From NCBI GenBank assembly GCA_023228995.1, contig JALOAD010000006.1:1-64000 (forward strand): a stretch of 64,000 nt of DNA. Direction: 5' to 3'. The stretch comes from Candidatus Muiribacterium halophilum (GTDB taxonomy: Bacteria > Muiribacteriota > Muiribacteriia > Muiribacteriales > Muiribacteriaceae). Below are positions 43,641-53,007 of the stretch, one piece after another (the stretch's first letter is position 1; every line of letters begins with the position of its first letter). The translations under genes were made by a program, and so were the position numbers. The notes below the pieces were generated by a model. It did not search any database, was not told the DNA's origin, and was given only the letters and a program-made list of their open reading frames with translations.

Positions 43641-44740
43641 GTTTTTATATTAAACATAGAAATCAATTTATAATATACTTCTGAAGCATTTTTTATATTG
43701 TGATACTTTGCTACATACTTTGTTGTTTTTTTAAAATAAAATTTTTGTTTTTCTGTTGAAAGATTTTTTATAAAATTTATAGTTTTTTCTATTGAATTTT
43801 TTGTATGTTTTCCAAGATTATATTTTTTTAGAATATTATCAGGATTAACTTTATAACTTAAAACAGGAGTTCCACACATAAAACTTTCTATCCAAGTATT
43901 TGAAAAACCTTCTCTTTTGGAAGTGTTTATTAGGCATTTAGATTTTTTTAATATATTAAGTACTTCATTTCTATCAAGTGATTCTAATATTGTAAGATTT
44001 TTAATTGTAGAACTTTTTTTTAAAATTTTATCTCTGAGATTGTTTTTTTCGGATAATATCATAATAAATTTATAATTAGGCATTTTTTTGGCTAATTTTA
44101 AAAACAATTCAGGATTTTTGACTAATCTACATCTTCCAATCCAGCATATAAATTCTCTTTTTTGAAAATGCTCAGGAGTTTGAATAATATGAGAATTTCT
44201 AATTAGTATAGATTTTTTATTATATAGTTTTATTAAGCAGTTTTTTTGATAAAAACTTTGTACTATTATTTTATCAGATTTTTTTAAAGCTAATTTATAT
44301 AAAATACCGTATAAACTAATATTGTTATTTAAAACACCATTTACATCTATATCTTGACCAACTCTAAAAAATATTGTTTTATTTTTTAATAATTTAACAA
44401 TAAAAAACCATAAAATAAAAAAATCACTTCTAGTTGAGGTTATAAATATATCACCTTGGGATATAAACGAATAATACATAAAAAATACTCTAGTTAAAAT
44501 TTTAGAAAAAATATTTCTTTTATTTTCAAATAAAAATGGAATTTTTCTAATTGTAATATTATTAAATTTTTCTATAGAGTTTTGATTACAGTCTCCGGTC
44601 CAGAATTCAATATTACAATTTTTTTTTAATGATAATGATTTTGCAATATTAACCATATTAAGTTCTGCACCACCAATTCTATTTCCCTTTTTTTTGTCAA
44701 AAAAATAATATGCATGAGACATAAAAAATATAATTTTCAT
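43637..44740 (-). CDS. Family 4 glycosyltransferase (paralogue A)
   Basis: 367 aa. GGAELN near the N-terminus binds acceptor side; FICWIGRCRLVKNPELFLKLAK opens the C-terminal half; EGFSNTWIE is an intact E-x7-E motif, followed by GTPVLSYKVNPDNI. ATG 44740 is chosen because it follows the asnB stop by one base with GGGGT before it. A longer frame to 44827 runs inside asnB. It is a paralogue of the gene at 46604 on the other side of asnB. Confidence 0.88.
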   Translation of the reverse strand: MKIIFFMSHAYYFFDKKKGNRIGGAELNMVNIAKSLSLKKNCNIEFWTGDCNQNSIEKFNNITIRKIPFLFENKRNIFSKILTRVFFMYYSFISQGDIFITSTRSDFFILWFFIVKLLKNKTIFFRVGQDIDVNGVLNNNISLYGILYKLALKKSDKIIVQSFYQKNCLIKLYNKKSILIRNSHIIQTPEHFQKREFICWIGRCRLVKNPELFLKLAKKMPNYKFIMILSEKNNLRDKILKKSSTIKNLTILESLDRNEVLNILKKSKCLINTSKREGFSNTWIESFMCGTPVLSYKVNPDNILKKYNLGKHTKNSIEKTINFIKNLSTEKQKFYFKKTTKYVAKYHNIKNASEVYYKLISMFNIKT

Positions 44741-44741
44741 T

Positions 44742-46604
44742 TTAACCCCATTTTTCATACCACATTTGAAACATAAGAATAAACCATAATTTTTCAAATT
44801 CAGTATTTTTACCTTTATAAAAATCACTTTTTATTTTATTGATAATTTCAAAGTTAAAAATTTTATCATCAATTTTTTCTTTACTTGTATAATAATCAAG
44901 AGTTTCTCTTAATTCATCTCTAAGCCATTTGGCTAAAGGAATACCAAACCCCATTTTAGGACGATTAAAAAGTTCTTCTGGAATATATTTTTTTAATATA
45001 TCTTTTAAAATTAATTTACCATTATAATTATCGAATTTGAATTCATTAGGCATATTAAGACCAAATTCAGCGATTTCAGGATCAAGAAAAGGTTCTCTCA
45101 CTTCTAAAGAATATGCCATAGAAGCTCTATCAGTTTTAACTAATATATCATCTATCATATAAGTATTTATATCAGTTATTTGTAAGTTTTTATTAAAATC
45201 TAAACTGTATTTTTTGTCAAAATCACTATATAATCTATTGATTTTAAAATTTAGGATTTCTTCTAGTTCTTTATCTGTGAATCTTGAGCTGCGATATTCA
45301 AGAAGTTTTGTAGCATTATTTTTATATTTTATATTAGATTTAATATTAAAGTATTTTCTTCTTAATTCAGTATTTTTAAGTATATTTTCATTAAAAACTA
45401 GACTTTTATTTAAAAAAGCTGGTATTTTTTTTAAATATTTTTGAGTCTCCAAAATTCTAAAATATTTATTATAACCAAAAAAAAGCTCATCTCCACCATC
45501 TCCAGATAATGCAACTTTGACATGTTCTGATGTAAGTTTTGAAAGAAGCATAGTCGGTATAGCAGAGCTATCTCCAAAAGGTTCATCATAATAATCCGGT
45601 ATTTTATTAATAAGAGATAAGGCTTCTTTTTGAGAGCATAAAAATTCATTATGTTCGCTATCAATATAATTTGCGATTTTTTTGGCATATTTTGATTCAT
45701 CGAAATTATTTTCACTAAAACCAATTGTAAATGTTTTAATTTTTTGAGATGAATTTGCTGAAAGAATTGCTGCTACAAGTGAACTATCAATTCCACCTGA
45801 TAAGAAAATACCAATTGGCACATCTGATATTGTACGGTATTTAAAGGAAGATACAATTTGTTTTTGTAGAAGTTCAAGAGTTTCATTATAATTATTATAA
45901 ATTTTATTTTTATGTAAAAGAGTATAAATATCCCAGTATTGTAATTTGGATAAATTTTTATTTAATAAATTAAATTTTAGACAATGACCACCTTTTAATT
46001 TAAAAGTGTTTTCAAAAATAGTATGTGGTTGCATAATATAACCAAATCTTAGAAACATTTCTATAGAATTAATATTTAATTCTTTTTTAAAAGAAGGTAT
46101 TTTTTGAAAAGCTTTTAGTTCTGAAGAAAAAAGAAACAATCCATTATTCCAATAATAATATAAGGGTTTAACACCAAATCTGTCACGAAATAGATATATC
46201 TTATTGTTATTTATGTTAAATATACAAAAGGCAAACATACCTTTAAAACGATTAACACATGATTTCCCCCATTTATGAAAGCTTTTTAAGACAACTTCGG
46301 TATCAGAAGAAGATTTAAAAAAATAACCACAATCTTCAAGTTCTTTTTTTATTTCCTTGTAATTATATATCTCTCCATTATATACAATAACATTATTTTC
46401 AAAAAACATTGGCTGAGAAGCTTTGTCAGAAACATCTATTATAGAAAGTCTTCTATGACCAAATCCAATACTAAAAGAATCTGATGAATCAAAGAAATAA
46501 TCAGAATTATCCGGTCCTCTATGAGAGAGAGTATTTGTCATAGCGATTAAATTTTGTTTGTTAAGATTATTATTAAAATCAATAAATCCGCATATTCCAC
46601 ACAT
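44742..46604 (-). CDS. asnB: Glutamine-dependent asparagine synthetase-like amidotransferase
   Basis: 620 aa. Class II glutaminase domain with Cys2 (MCGICGF) and HRGPD, then the ATP-PPi domain with SGGIDSSL and GDGGDELFFGYNKYF. It is full length. In glycan clusters such proteins often amidate sugar carboxylates instead of making asparagine, so the substrate is uncertain. Its ATG overlaps the preceding gene's stop (TAATG). The two glycosyltransferase paralogues flank it. Confidence 0.9.
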   Translation of the reverse strand: MCGICGFIDFNNNLNKQNLIAMTNTLSHRGPDNSDYFFDSSDSFSIGFGHRRLSIIDVSDKASQPMFFENNVIVYNGEIYNYKEIKKELEDCGYFFKSSSDTEVVLKSFHKWGKSCVNRFKGMFAFCIFNINNNKIYLFRDRFGVKPLYYYWNNGLFLFSSELKAFQKIPSFKKELNINSIEMFLRFGYIMQPHTIFENTFKLKGGHCLKFNLLNKNLSKLQYWDIYTLLHKNKIYNNYNETLELLQKQIVSSFKYRTISDVPIGIFLSGGIDSSLVAAILSANSSQKIKTFTIGFSENNFDESKYAKKIANYIDSEHNEFLCSQKEALSLINKIPDYYDEPFGDSSAIPTMLLSKLTSEHVKVALSGDGGDELFFGYNKYFRILETQKYLKKIPAFLNKSLVFNENILKNTELRRKYFNIKSNIKYKNNATKLLEYRSSRFTDKELEEILNFKINRLYSDFDKKYSLDFNKNLQITDINTYMIDDILVKTDRASMAYSLEVREPFLDPEIAEFGLNMPNEFKFDNYNGKLILKDILKKYIPEELFNRPKMGFGIPLAKWLRDELRETLDYYTSKEKIDDKIFNFEIINKIKSDFYKGKNTEFEKLWFILMFQMWYEKWG

Positions 46605-47674
46605 TAGAACATTTCCTTAATCAAATTAGCATATTTTATGCCAATAATTTTTATATTATGTTGTTTTGAAACATAATTATAACAGTTTTGACCAAGAAAA
46701 TTAATTTTTTTGTTATTAAGGATTTTAAGAAATTCAATGCTTTTTTCAATATTATTATTTGAAAAAAAACCAAGATTATATTTGTTTATTATATTATCAG
46801 GATTAACATTAAAAGATAGTATTGGAGTATAATTCATAAAACTCTGTATAAAAGTATTAGGGAATCCTTCAAATTCAGAAGTATTTATAAAGCATTCTGC
46901 TTTTTTGAAAAAAATGTCAATTTTTTTATAATCTATAAAATCATAAAATTGCATATTTTTTATTAATTTAATTTCATTAACTATTTTATCTTTATAAAGA
47001 CTCGAACCTGGCATTATCATAACAAATTTTTTATGTGGTAATTTTTTGGCTAATTCTAAAAAAAGTTCAGGTTTTTTAGTTGTTTCAGCACGACCTATCC
47101 ATAAAAAAAAATCTTTTTTGTGAATTTTATCATTATTAATTTTCCAACCGTTTTTAATTACAATTCCTTTTACATTATAATTTTTCGCCAATAATATATT
47201 ATCTTCATTATTTTGTATAATAATTTTATCACATGATTTTAAAGCTAATTTATAAAGATTATGTTTTAATATATTTGTTTTAGTAAAATAACCATCAATA
47301 TCTCGTTTACTTGCAACTCTGAAAATTAGTTTTTTTCCCCTTATGAATTTACATATAAAAAATAAAGGAAAAATATAAATACTAAATGCAGAAATAAAAA
47401 AAACATCAGCATCAATAAAAAAAAATTTTTTAATAATATTTATCCATCTAATTAATTTGTTTGAAGTTGAATTTAAATTTTTAACTTTATAAAAAGAAAT
47501 ATCTTGTATTTTTTTAGTTTTATTTTGCTTAAAATCACCGGTTAAAAAAAAAGATTTTATATTATATTTTTTAAGTTCTTTTGCAATAAAAAATAAATTT
47601 AATTCTGTGCCACCGGCTCTTTCACCTTTAATAACAGAATAAGCGTTGGTTGAAAAAAAACAGATTTTAATCAT
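46604..47674 (-). CDS. Family 4 glycosyltransferase (paralogue B), altered motif
   Basis: 356 aa. Shares RAGGTELN, FFLWIGRAETTKKPELFLELAKKLP and INTSEFEGFPNTFIQSFM with its neighbour A. The second Glu of the E-x7-E motif is Gln here (EGFPNTFIQ), which may weaken or change donor use. ATG 47674 is chosen because MIKICFFSTNAYSV aligns with A; a longer frame to 47722 runs through the methyltransferase gene. It overlaps that gene by 8 nt and asnB by one. Confidence 0.86.
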   Translation of the reverse strand: MIKICFFSTNAYSVIKGERAGGTELNLFFIAKELKKYNIKSFFLTGDFKQNKTKKIQDISFYKVKNLNSTSNKLIRWINIIKKFFFIDADVFFISAFSIYIFPLFFICKFIRGKKLIFRVASKRDIDGYFTKTNILKHNLYKLALKSCDKIIIQNNEDNILLAKNYNVKGIVIKNGWKINNDKIHKKDFFLWIGRAETTKKPELFLELAKKLPHKKFVMIMPGSSLYKDKIVNEIKLIKNMQFYDFIDYKKIDIFFKKAECFINTSEFEGFPNTFIQSFMNYTPILSFNVNPDNIINKYNLGFFSNNNIEKSIEFLKILNNKKINFLGQNCYNYVSKQHNIKIIGIKYANLIKEMF

Positions 47675-48419
47675 GTTTTTTACCAATATAAATAATATAA
47701 GGAGAAAAAAATGGTGATTCAAAATTTATAAAATATGCATATATTTTATTTAATAAAGCTAAAAAGTATCTTAATGATATATTTGGAAAACCATTTATAT
47801 GATTGAAATTTAACAATTGAAAATTAAAATTCCCAATATAAGAACAGTTTAATTTTTTAAATTTTGGAGAATGAATTTTTACTAATTGTTCTGCATTGAT
47901 AAAACAATGTTTATAAAGAATTTTTTTACCTAAAATATTTTGTAGTATATGATATATTGATTTCTTTTGTAAATTAGGAATAATTGATATAATTATTCCA
48001 TCTTTTTTTAAGAATTTTGAAATTGTTTTTATAATCTCACAAGTATTTGAGAAATGTTCAATTACTCCAAAACTAAAGATTATATCAAATTTATTATGAA
48101 GAATTTCGTTTTCATGTCTAAAATCTTTGTTAATAAAAGTGCATTTAATATTGTGTTTTTTATAATGCTCAATAGTTTTTTTTATGCCAGTTAAAGAATA
48201 ATCCATTCCATATATATTTGCTTTATATTCAACTGCAAAAAATGGTAACCATTGAGAAAGTGCACAACCAATTTCAAGAAAAGATATATTTTTATTTTTT
48301 ATATATATAGATATTTTTTCAATTATTTTAATATTAATTCTATTTGAATAATCTAACAGTTTAAAATCATTTTTTTGATTCCAAATATTATTCCAATACT
48401 TTTTTTTGGTTTTTTGCAC
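47667..48419 (-). CDS. SAM-dependent methyltransferase
   Basis: 250 aa. Class I core: ISFLEIGCALSQWLPFFA, IYGMDYSLTGI, FDIIFSFGVIEHFSN and FLKKDGIIISIIPN. GTG start with AGGGA 7 nt upstream. The first 32 bases overlap the flippase gene. Likely modifies a glycan or polyprenyl sugar in the same locus. Substrate unknown. Confidence 0.83.
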   Translation of the reverse strand: MQKTKKKYWNNIWNQKNDFKLLDYSNRINIKIIEKISIYIKNKNISFLEIGCALSQWLPFFAVEYKANIYGMDYSLTGIKKTIEHYKKHNIKCTFINKDFRHENEILHNKFDIIFSFGVIEHFSNTCEIIKTISKFLKKDGIIISIIPNLQKKSIYHILQNILGKKILYKHCFINAEQLVKIHSPKFKKLNCSYIGNFNFQLLNFNHINGFPNISLRYFLALLNKIYAYFINFESPFFSPYIIYIGKKHD

Positions 48420-49710
48420 TTTTTATTCCCTTTATTACAAAAATATTTAAAACAATACAGCTAAAAATATACACTATTGATGTTGATAATGCTAATCCTA
48501 CTGTATTATATTTGATTAATAAAATATTAAATAAAATATTTAGAATAAAGCTTAAAACTCCTATAATTCCAAGAAGAAAGGATTTTTTTTGAATATTTAG
48601 TATTTTAATTCCTATAACTGTATTTGTAAATACTATAAGTTGTAATGAATAAGCTTTAACTGTTTTTATAGTAATGTTAAGGTCATAAGATGTAAAATTT
48701 CCTCTATAATATAATAAACTAACAATATACGGTATTAACATAAAAAATACACAAAATATAATTAAACCAGAAATAATTGAAACGAAAAGAAATTTTTTGT
48801 AATCAATTATATTTGTATTTTTTGAATTAATATCACTATAATAAGATACAAAAATATTGCCAATAGACATTGTAAAAAAACTAATTATTAATGCAGGTAT
48901 TTTGTTTGAATAATTCAAAATAGAAAGACTTCCAGGGGAGAGATTAGAACACATGAAAGAATCCACAGAAAAGTTTAAATATGACAATGAACCGCCGATG
49001 AATATATATAATGATTGCATTAAAATATTTTTTAAAATAAAAATATCTTTATAATAAAATTCAATTCTAAATAAAATTTCTTTAAATAAAAGGTATAATA
49101 AAATAAAAAATTGTAATAAATATCCAGTTAGGAAGCCATAAATAAGATTATAAATAGTTATTTTTTCAAAATTAAATAAAAGAAATAATATAACAGATAA
49201 AGGAATAAAAGATTCTGTTGCTGAAGAAATGAAAAATTGTTTTTTTAAAAAAAGAAACTGTTGAATAATTTTACTTAAAGTACCAAGTATAAAAATTATT
49301 ATTGAATAATTAAATATTGATAAAAAAATAGCAATATCAAATTCAGAAGTGATTTCTAAATATTTTAAAGCAAGAATTTTAGTATTGAAAATAAAAAAAG
49401 ATAAAATAATAACAATAATAAAAGCTAATAATAAAAAAATAATAAAAAAAGAATCTGAACTTTTTTTGCCATAAGTAGCAAATTTTTCCTGATAAAAAGG
49501 AATAAACCCCACAGAAAGACCTGAAGATATTAGGTTTTGAAAAAACGCTGGAATTAGCATTGCTAAAAAAAGAAGATCAAGTTCTCTTGATGAACCAAAA
49601 TTTGATGCAATAAGAGAATCTTTGAAAATCGCAAAAAGTTTTATGATAATCAAAGAAAAGCTTAAAAAACTAAAATGTTTAAACAAATTATAATTATTTT
49701 TAAAAAACAT
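48388..49710 (-). CDS. MurJ/MviN-like lipid flippase
   Basis: 440 aa, 12-14 hydrophobic segments. KLFAIFKDSLIASNFGSSRELDLLFLAMLIP and GLSVGFIPFYQE are typical of the MurJ/MviN family that flips lipid-linked sugars. In this locus it more likely exports a glycan unit than lipid II. ATG overlaps the stop of the methyltransferase gene at 49710 (TAATG). Confidence 0.88.
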   Translation of the reverse strand: MFFKNNYNLFKHFSFLSFSLIIIKLFAIFKDSLIASNFGSSRELDLLFLAMLIPAFFQNLISSGLSVGFIPFYQEKFATYGKKSSDSFFIIFLLLAFIIVIILSFFIFNTKILALKYLEITSEFDIAIFLSIFNYSIIIFILGTLSKIIQQFLFLKKQFFISSATESFIPLSVILFLLFNFEKITIYNLIYGFLTGYLLQFFILLYLLFKEILFRIEFYYKDIFILKNILMQSLYIFIGGSLSYLNFSVDSFMCSNLSPGSLSILNYSNKIPALIISFFTMSIGNIFVSYYSDINSKNTNIIDYKKFLFVSIISGLIIFCVFFMLIPYIVSLLYYRGNFTSYDLNITIKTVKAYSLQLIVFTNTVIGIKILNIQKKSFLLGIIGVLSFILNILFNILLIKYNTVGLALSTSIVYIFSCIVLNIFVIKGIKSAKNQKKVLE

Positions 49711-50525
49711 TATTTGTTAGCCTTTTTAAAAACAAATTCATTACATCCATGACCATTTCTACAAGTTTTTAATTTTTTAAGAATAAAACCTTTATTATGG
49801 AAAAATTCAAAGATTTCATCTGGTGTTGAAACTTCAAAAGGATATCCTCCAATCCAGTCAATAAGATCGGTTATCCAATCCATGCCTCTTGATATATCTT
49901 TATTATTTTCAACTTTAGTCTTAAAAAAAATTGTTTTAAATAACATTATAATAAAAGATCTTAAATGAAAGAAAATATAAAAAAAAGTAATTAAAGATAA
50001 TTTTACTAAAAAGTTTGAATTATTGTAAGTTTTTTTTATTTTTGACCATATTTTACTGTAAAAACCTTGATTGTTATAAAGCGATATAAAAATAATACCT
50101 TCGTTTTTGACAAGTTTACTTGTGTTTTCAAGAGCTTGCCAAAGATTTCCGGTATGATGAAGTACACCCCAAGAATAAACAATATCAAATTTTTCAATTG
50201 AATTTATGAATTTATTATTTAAAATATCACCTTGTGTAATTTTCCATTTAGAATTGTTTTTATAAAATTTATTTTTTAAAATTTTAGCACAATTAACACA
50301 TTCTTTATCATAATCAAAAGAAAAAACTTTAGCACCTAGATTTTTGGCAGCTAAACTAAAAAGTCCACTTCCACAACCAATATCAAGAAAAGATTTTCCT
50401 TTTATATTTTCAAAATATATATAATCCTTTATTGATTCTTCAGCAACTTTAATCTTTTTTGAATTAACTTTTTTTAAAAAGTTTTTCCAGTTTTTACCAA
50501 ATAAAAATCTATTATTATTTTTCAT
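49710..50525 (-). CDS. SAM-dependent methyltransferase (UbiG-like)
   Basis: 271 aa. KSFLDIGCGSGLFSLAA, VFSFDYDKECV, FDIVYSWGVLHHTGNLW and GYPFEVSTPDEIFEF match UbiG-like methyltransferases common in glycan clusters. A hydrophobic stretch (about 155-180) may hug the membrane. It is the first gene of the minus-strand locus. No clear promoter could be assigned in the AT-rich upstream DNA. Confidence 0.84.
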   Translation of the reverse strand: MKNNNRFLFGKNWKNFLKKVNSKKIKVAEESIKDYIYFENIKGKSFLDIGCGSGLFSLAAKNLGAKVFSFDYDKECVNCAKILKNKFYKNNSKWKITQGDILNNKFINSIEKFDIVYSWGVLHHTGNLWQALENTSKLVKNEGIIFISLYNNQGFYSKIWSKIKKTYNNSNFLVKLSLITFFYIFFHLRSFIIMLFKTIFFKTKVENNKDISRGMDWITDLIDWIGGYPFEVSTPDEIFEFFHNKGFILKKLKTCRNGHGCNEFVFKKANK

Positions 50526-50614
50526 TTATATAATATCCATGTTTTTATTTAAATATACCATTTTTTTATATGTATTCCAAAATCCTAAGTTAATATTTCA
50601 AATATTTAATATAA

Positions 50615-50746
50615 AAATATAATTTGAAATATGCTGTTGATAAAGCCGATATTATTATTATTTTGATAGGACATAGGGAATTTAAAAATATTAAAATATC
50701 TTCTGACAAGATTATTCTTGATTTTACAGGAATTGCGTCCTCTTAA
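50615..50746 (+). pseudogene. Remnant of a UDP-sugar dehydrogenase C-terminus
   Basis: One frame reads KYAVDKADIIIILIGHREFK, then a short lysine-rich stretch and KIILDFTGIASS before TAA. This matches the last strand-helix-strand of WecC-type UDP-sugar dehydrogenases (usually ADAVVxxxxHKEF and VVDTRGI). No start or upstream domains exist, so it is a decayed fragment. It lies in the 338-nt gap at 50526-50863. The rest of that gap holds a palindrome and a promoter. Confidence 0.7.
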
Positions 50747-50761
50747 ACCTAAACTTTACAC

Positions 50762-50777
50762 TTATTCGTACGAATAA
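50762..50777. promoter_or_regulatory. 16-bp perfect palindrome upstream of ATPase gene
   Basis: TTATTCGTACGAATAA is a perfect inverted repeat about 25 nt before the -35 box at 50803, as for an operator of a dimeric regulator. It does not look like a LexA box. Confidence 0.4.
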
Positions 50778-50802
50778 ATGTATTTTATATACACTTTATC
50801 GT

Positions 50803-50831
50803 TTGAATTTTTGTAAAAAAAACTGTATAAT
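50803..50831 (+). promoter_or_regulatory. Promoter of the AAA_14 ATPase gene
   Basis: TTGAAT (50803-50808), 17-nt spacer, TATAAT (50826-50831), then AAGAGGTGAT before TTG 50864. Confidence 0.7.
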
Positions 50832-50863
50832 TAATTTATAAGAAATAATTAAGAGGTGATTTT

Positions 50864-52165
50864 TTGTATCGTTCTGCATTGGAATTTTTAAAAAAATGGA
50901 AAGATAATAAGAATAGGAAACCTCTTATTATAAGAGGAGCTCGTCAGGTTGGAAAAACCTGGCTTATGAAATTCTTTGGAAAAACTTATTATAAAAATGT
51001 TGTTTATGTTAATTTTGATAATAACAAGCAGATGAAAGAGCTTTTTTATAAAGATTTTCGAATTGAAAGAATTATAACGGGTATTGAGTTGTATTCTAAA
51101 AATAAGGTAAATTCTGATAATACTTTGCTTATATTTGATGAAATACAGGAAGTACCGGAAGCTCTTGCATCTTTAAAATACTTTAATGAGAATTCTCCTG
51201 AATATAATATTATATGTGCTGGTTCTCTTTTAGGAGTTGCTTTGCACAGTGGAACATCATTTCCTGTTGGCAAGGTGGAGTTTTTTGATCTTTTTCCACT
51301 ATCTTTTTTTGAGTTTATGAAAGCGTTGGGTAAAGATCGGTTTTTAGAACTAATTAATAAATCTGATTTTGAAATGGCGAACACTTTTAGAGAGGAGTAT
51401 ATAGAACTTCTTAGATATTATTATTATATTGGAGGAATGCCGGAAGCTGTTAAGGATTATAAAGAGTATGGAGATTTTGAAAGAGTAAGAGAAATACAGG
51501 AAAGAATTTTATTGTCTTATGAACAGGATTTTTCAAAACATGCTCCAAGTGAAGTAGTTCCGAGAATTAGAATGATTTTAAATAGTATTCCATCACAATT
51601 AAGCAAAGAAAATAAAAAATTTATATATGGTCAGATAAGAGAAGGTACTAGAGCTAAAGATTATGAAACTGCTCTTTTATGGCTTGCAGATTGTGGTATT
51701 ATTCATAAAATTCACAGAATAACAACTCCTTTAATTCCATTAAAAGCTTTTGAAGATATAAAAGCATTTAAAATATATATACTAGATGTTGGATTGCTTT
51801 CTTGTATGGTAAAGCTTGATCAGTCGGTTTTAATTGAAGGTAATGAACTTTTTAGAAGGTTTAAAGGTGCATTAACTGAACAGTATGTAATGCAACAATT
51901 AAAAACAATAAAAGGTATTAATACATATTATTGGACAAATAATAGAGGAAGTGCAGAGATAGATTTTTTGATTGATAATGGAAAAAATATAATTCCATTA
52001 GAAGTTAAAGCTGAGGTAAATCTTAAAGCTAAAAGTCTAAAAGTATATTATGAAAAATTCAAACCAGGTATTTCTATAAGAACTGCGATGACAAAATATA
52101 AAAAAGAAGATTGGTTGATAAATCTTCCATTGTGGGCAATTGGAAATATAGAAAAAATATTATAA
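50864..52165 (+). CDS. AAA_14/DUF4143 family ATPase
   Basis: 433 aa. Walker A GARQVGKTW (25-33), Walker B LLIFDEIQE (about 88-96), sensor IICAGSLLGVALHSG, and a C-terminal DUF4143 domain with TNNRGSAEIDFLIDNGKNIIPLEVKA, which resembles a restriction-like PD-(D/E)xK site (ID...EVKA). The family is widespread and of unclear role; some act with toxins or mobile DNA. TTG start after AAGAGGTGAT, with a strong promoter and a nearby palindrome. It is a single gene between two glycan and nuclease regions. Confidence 0.88.
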   Translation: MYRSALEFLKKWKDNKNRKPLIIRGARQVGKTWLMKFFGKTYYKNVVYVNFDNNKQMKELFYKDFRIERIITGIELYSKNKVNSDNTLLIFDEIQEVPEALASLKYFNENSPEYNIICAGSLLGVALHSGTSFPVGKVEFFDLFPLSFFEFMKALGKDRFLELINKSDFEMANTFREEYIELLRYYYYIGGMPEAVKDYKEYGDFERVREIQERILLSYEQDFSKHAPSEVVPRIRMILNSIPSQLSKENKKFIYGQIREGTRAKDYETALLWLADCGIIHKIHRITTPLIPLKAFEDIKAFKIYILDVGLLSCMVKLDQSVLIEGNELFRRFKGALTEQYVMQQLKTIKGINTYYWTNNRGSAEIDFLIDNGKNIIPLEVKAEVNLKAKSLKVYYEKFKPGISIRTAMTKYKKEDWLINLPLWAIGNIEKIL

Positions 52166-52183
52166 ATTTTAGAATTTTTAGAT

Positions 52184-52894
52184 TTATTCTTCGACTATAA
52201 CTTCAAATGTTAATTTATCTTTTACTTCTTTCCATTCATCACGAGAATATTTTCTATGCCAATATCGTCTATGTCTATCCCATTTAAAGCCCATTGAAAT
52301 AGCAGTTCTTCTGTCTTTTTCAGGGTTTTTAGTTATAACTTTTATTTTTACTTTACCAGTGTTTTTAATTGTTTTTTGAAAATCATATCTTTTTAAAACT
52401 TCTATCATTGTCATTACATCTGATAAAGCTCGGTGACCACCTGGTAAAATTGAATGAAATCCTGCAAGATATGTTAGGTTTTTATATTTACAAGTTGGCG
52501 GATAGTCTATGTCAACTAATGTATCTATCATGAATTTTTCAGGGAATTCTAAATCAAATTTTTCACATTCTTTAATTAATACTTTTTTATCAAAAAGTCT
52601 TCCATTATGAGCTACAAGAAAATCAGCTTTTTCAGCCATTCTTATAAGTTTTCTTAAAGCAACTTTTATATTTATACCATGATCTCTGAGCATTTTCATA
52701 TTTATTCCTGTAAGTCTTGTTACAAACGAATCAATATGAAAATTTTGACCATAAGGTTTAATTAAAGGGTTAAATATATCAACATGTTGTTTTAAATCCC
52801 AATCATATAAAACTGCACCTATTTCAAGTATTCTCGTGCCTTCATTTGAAGCATCAGCCATAGTTGTTTCAAGATCTATACCAAGAAGAAGCAT
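52184..52894 (-). CDS. DEDDh 3'-5' exonuclease (DnaQ-like)
   Basis: 236 aa. Exo I GIDLETT (D7, E9), Exo II VAHNGRLFDKK, Exo III HRALSDV: all catalytic residues of the RNase T/DnaQ fold. A separate C-terminal 50-residue piece (RRTAISMGFKWDRHRRYWHR) is like DUF5710-type segments and may bind nucleic acid. ATG 52894 follows GGAG. A longer frame to 52987 is not needed. Since DnaE has a degenerate PHP domain, this could be its proofreader, by inference only. Confidence 0.88.
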   Translation of the reverse strand: MLLLGIDLETTMADASNEGTRILEIGAVLYDWDLKQHVDIFNPLIKPYGQNFHIDSFVTRLTGINMKMLRDHGINIKVALRKLIRMAEKADFLVAHNGRLFDKKVLIKECEKFDLEFPEKFMIDTLVDIDYPPTCKYKNLTYLAGFHSILPGGHRALSDVMTMIEVLKRYDFQKTIKNTGKVKIKVITKNPEKDRRTAISMGFKWDRHRRYWHRKYSRDEWKEVKDKLTFEVIVEE

Positions 52895-52973
52895 TTTTTC
52901 TCCAAAAAAAGTTATTTTTAAAATATAAATCCAATATAACAATAAGTCAATATCTTTTTGATAAAAAACATAA

Positions 52974-53001
52974 TTTACTTTATTCAATGGTTTGATATAA
53001 T
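52974..53001 (+). promoter_or_regulatory. Promoter producing a leaderless radical SAM mRNA
   Basis: TTTACT (52974-52979), 16-nt spacer, TATAAT (52996-53001). The ATG at 53008 begins only 6 nt after the -10, so the transcript would start at or near the initiation codon and lack a Shine-Dalgarno leader. None is visible. Confidence 0.6.
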
Positions 53002-53007
53002 CATATT

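Noticed and set aside
46019-46604. AsnB as a degenerate or truncated enzyme
   Set aside because: Cys2, HRGPD and SGGIDSSL are all intact and length is normal.
47675-47722. Upstream extension of glycosyltransferase B (and of A to 44827)
   Set aside because: The extra residues lie wholly inside the preceding genes and lack similarity between the paralogues. The shorter starts align and have ribosome sites or stop overlaps.
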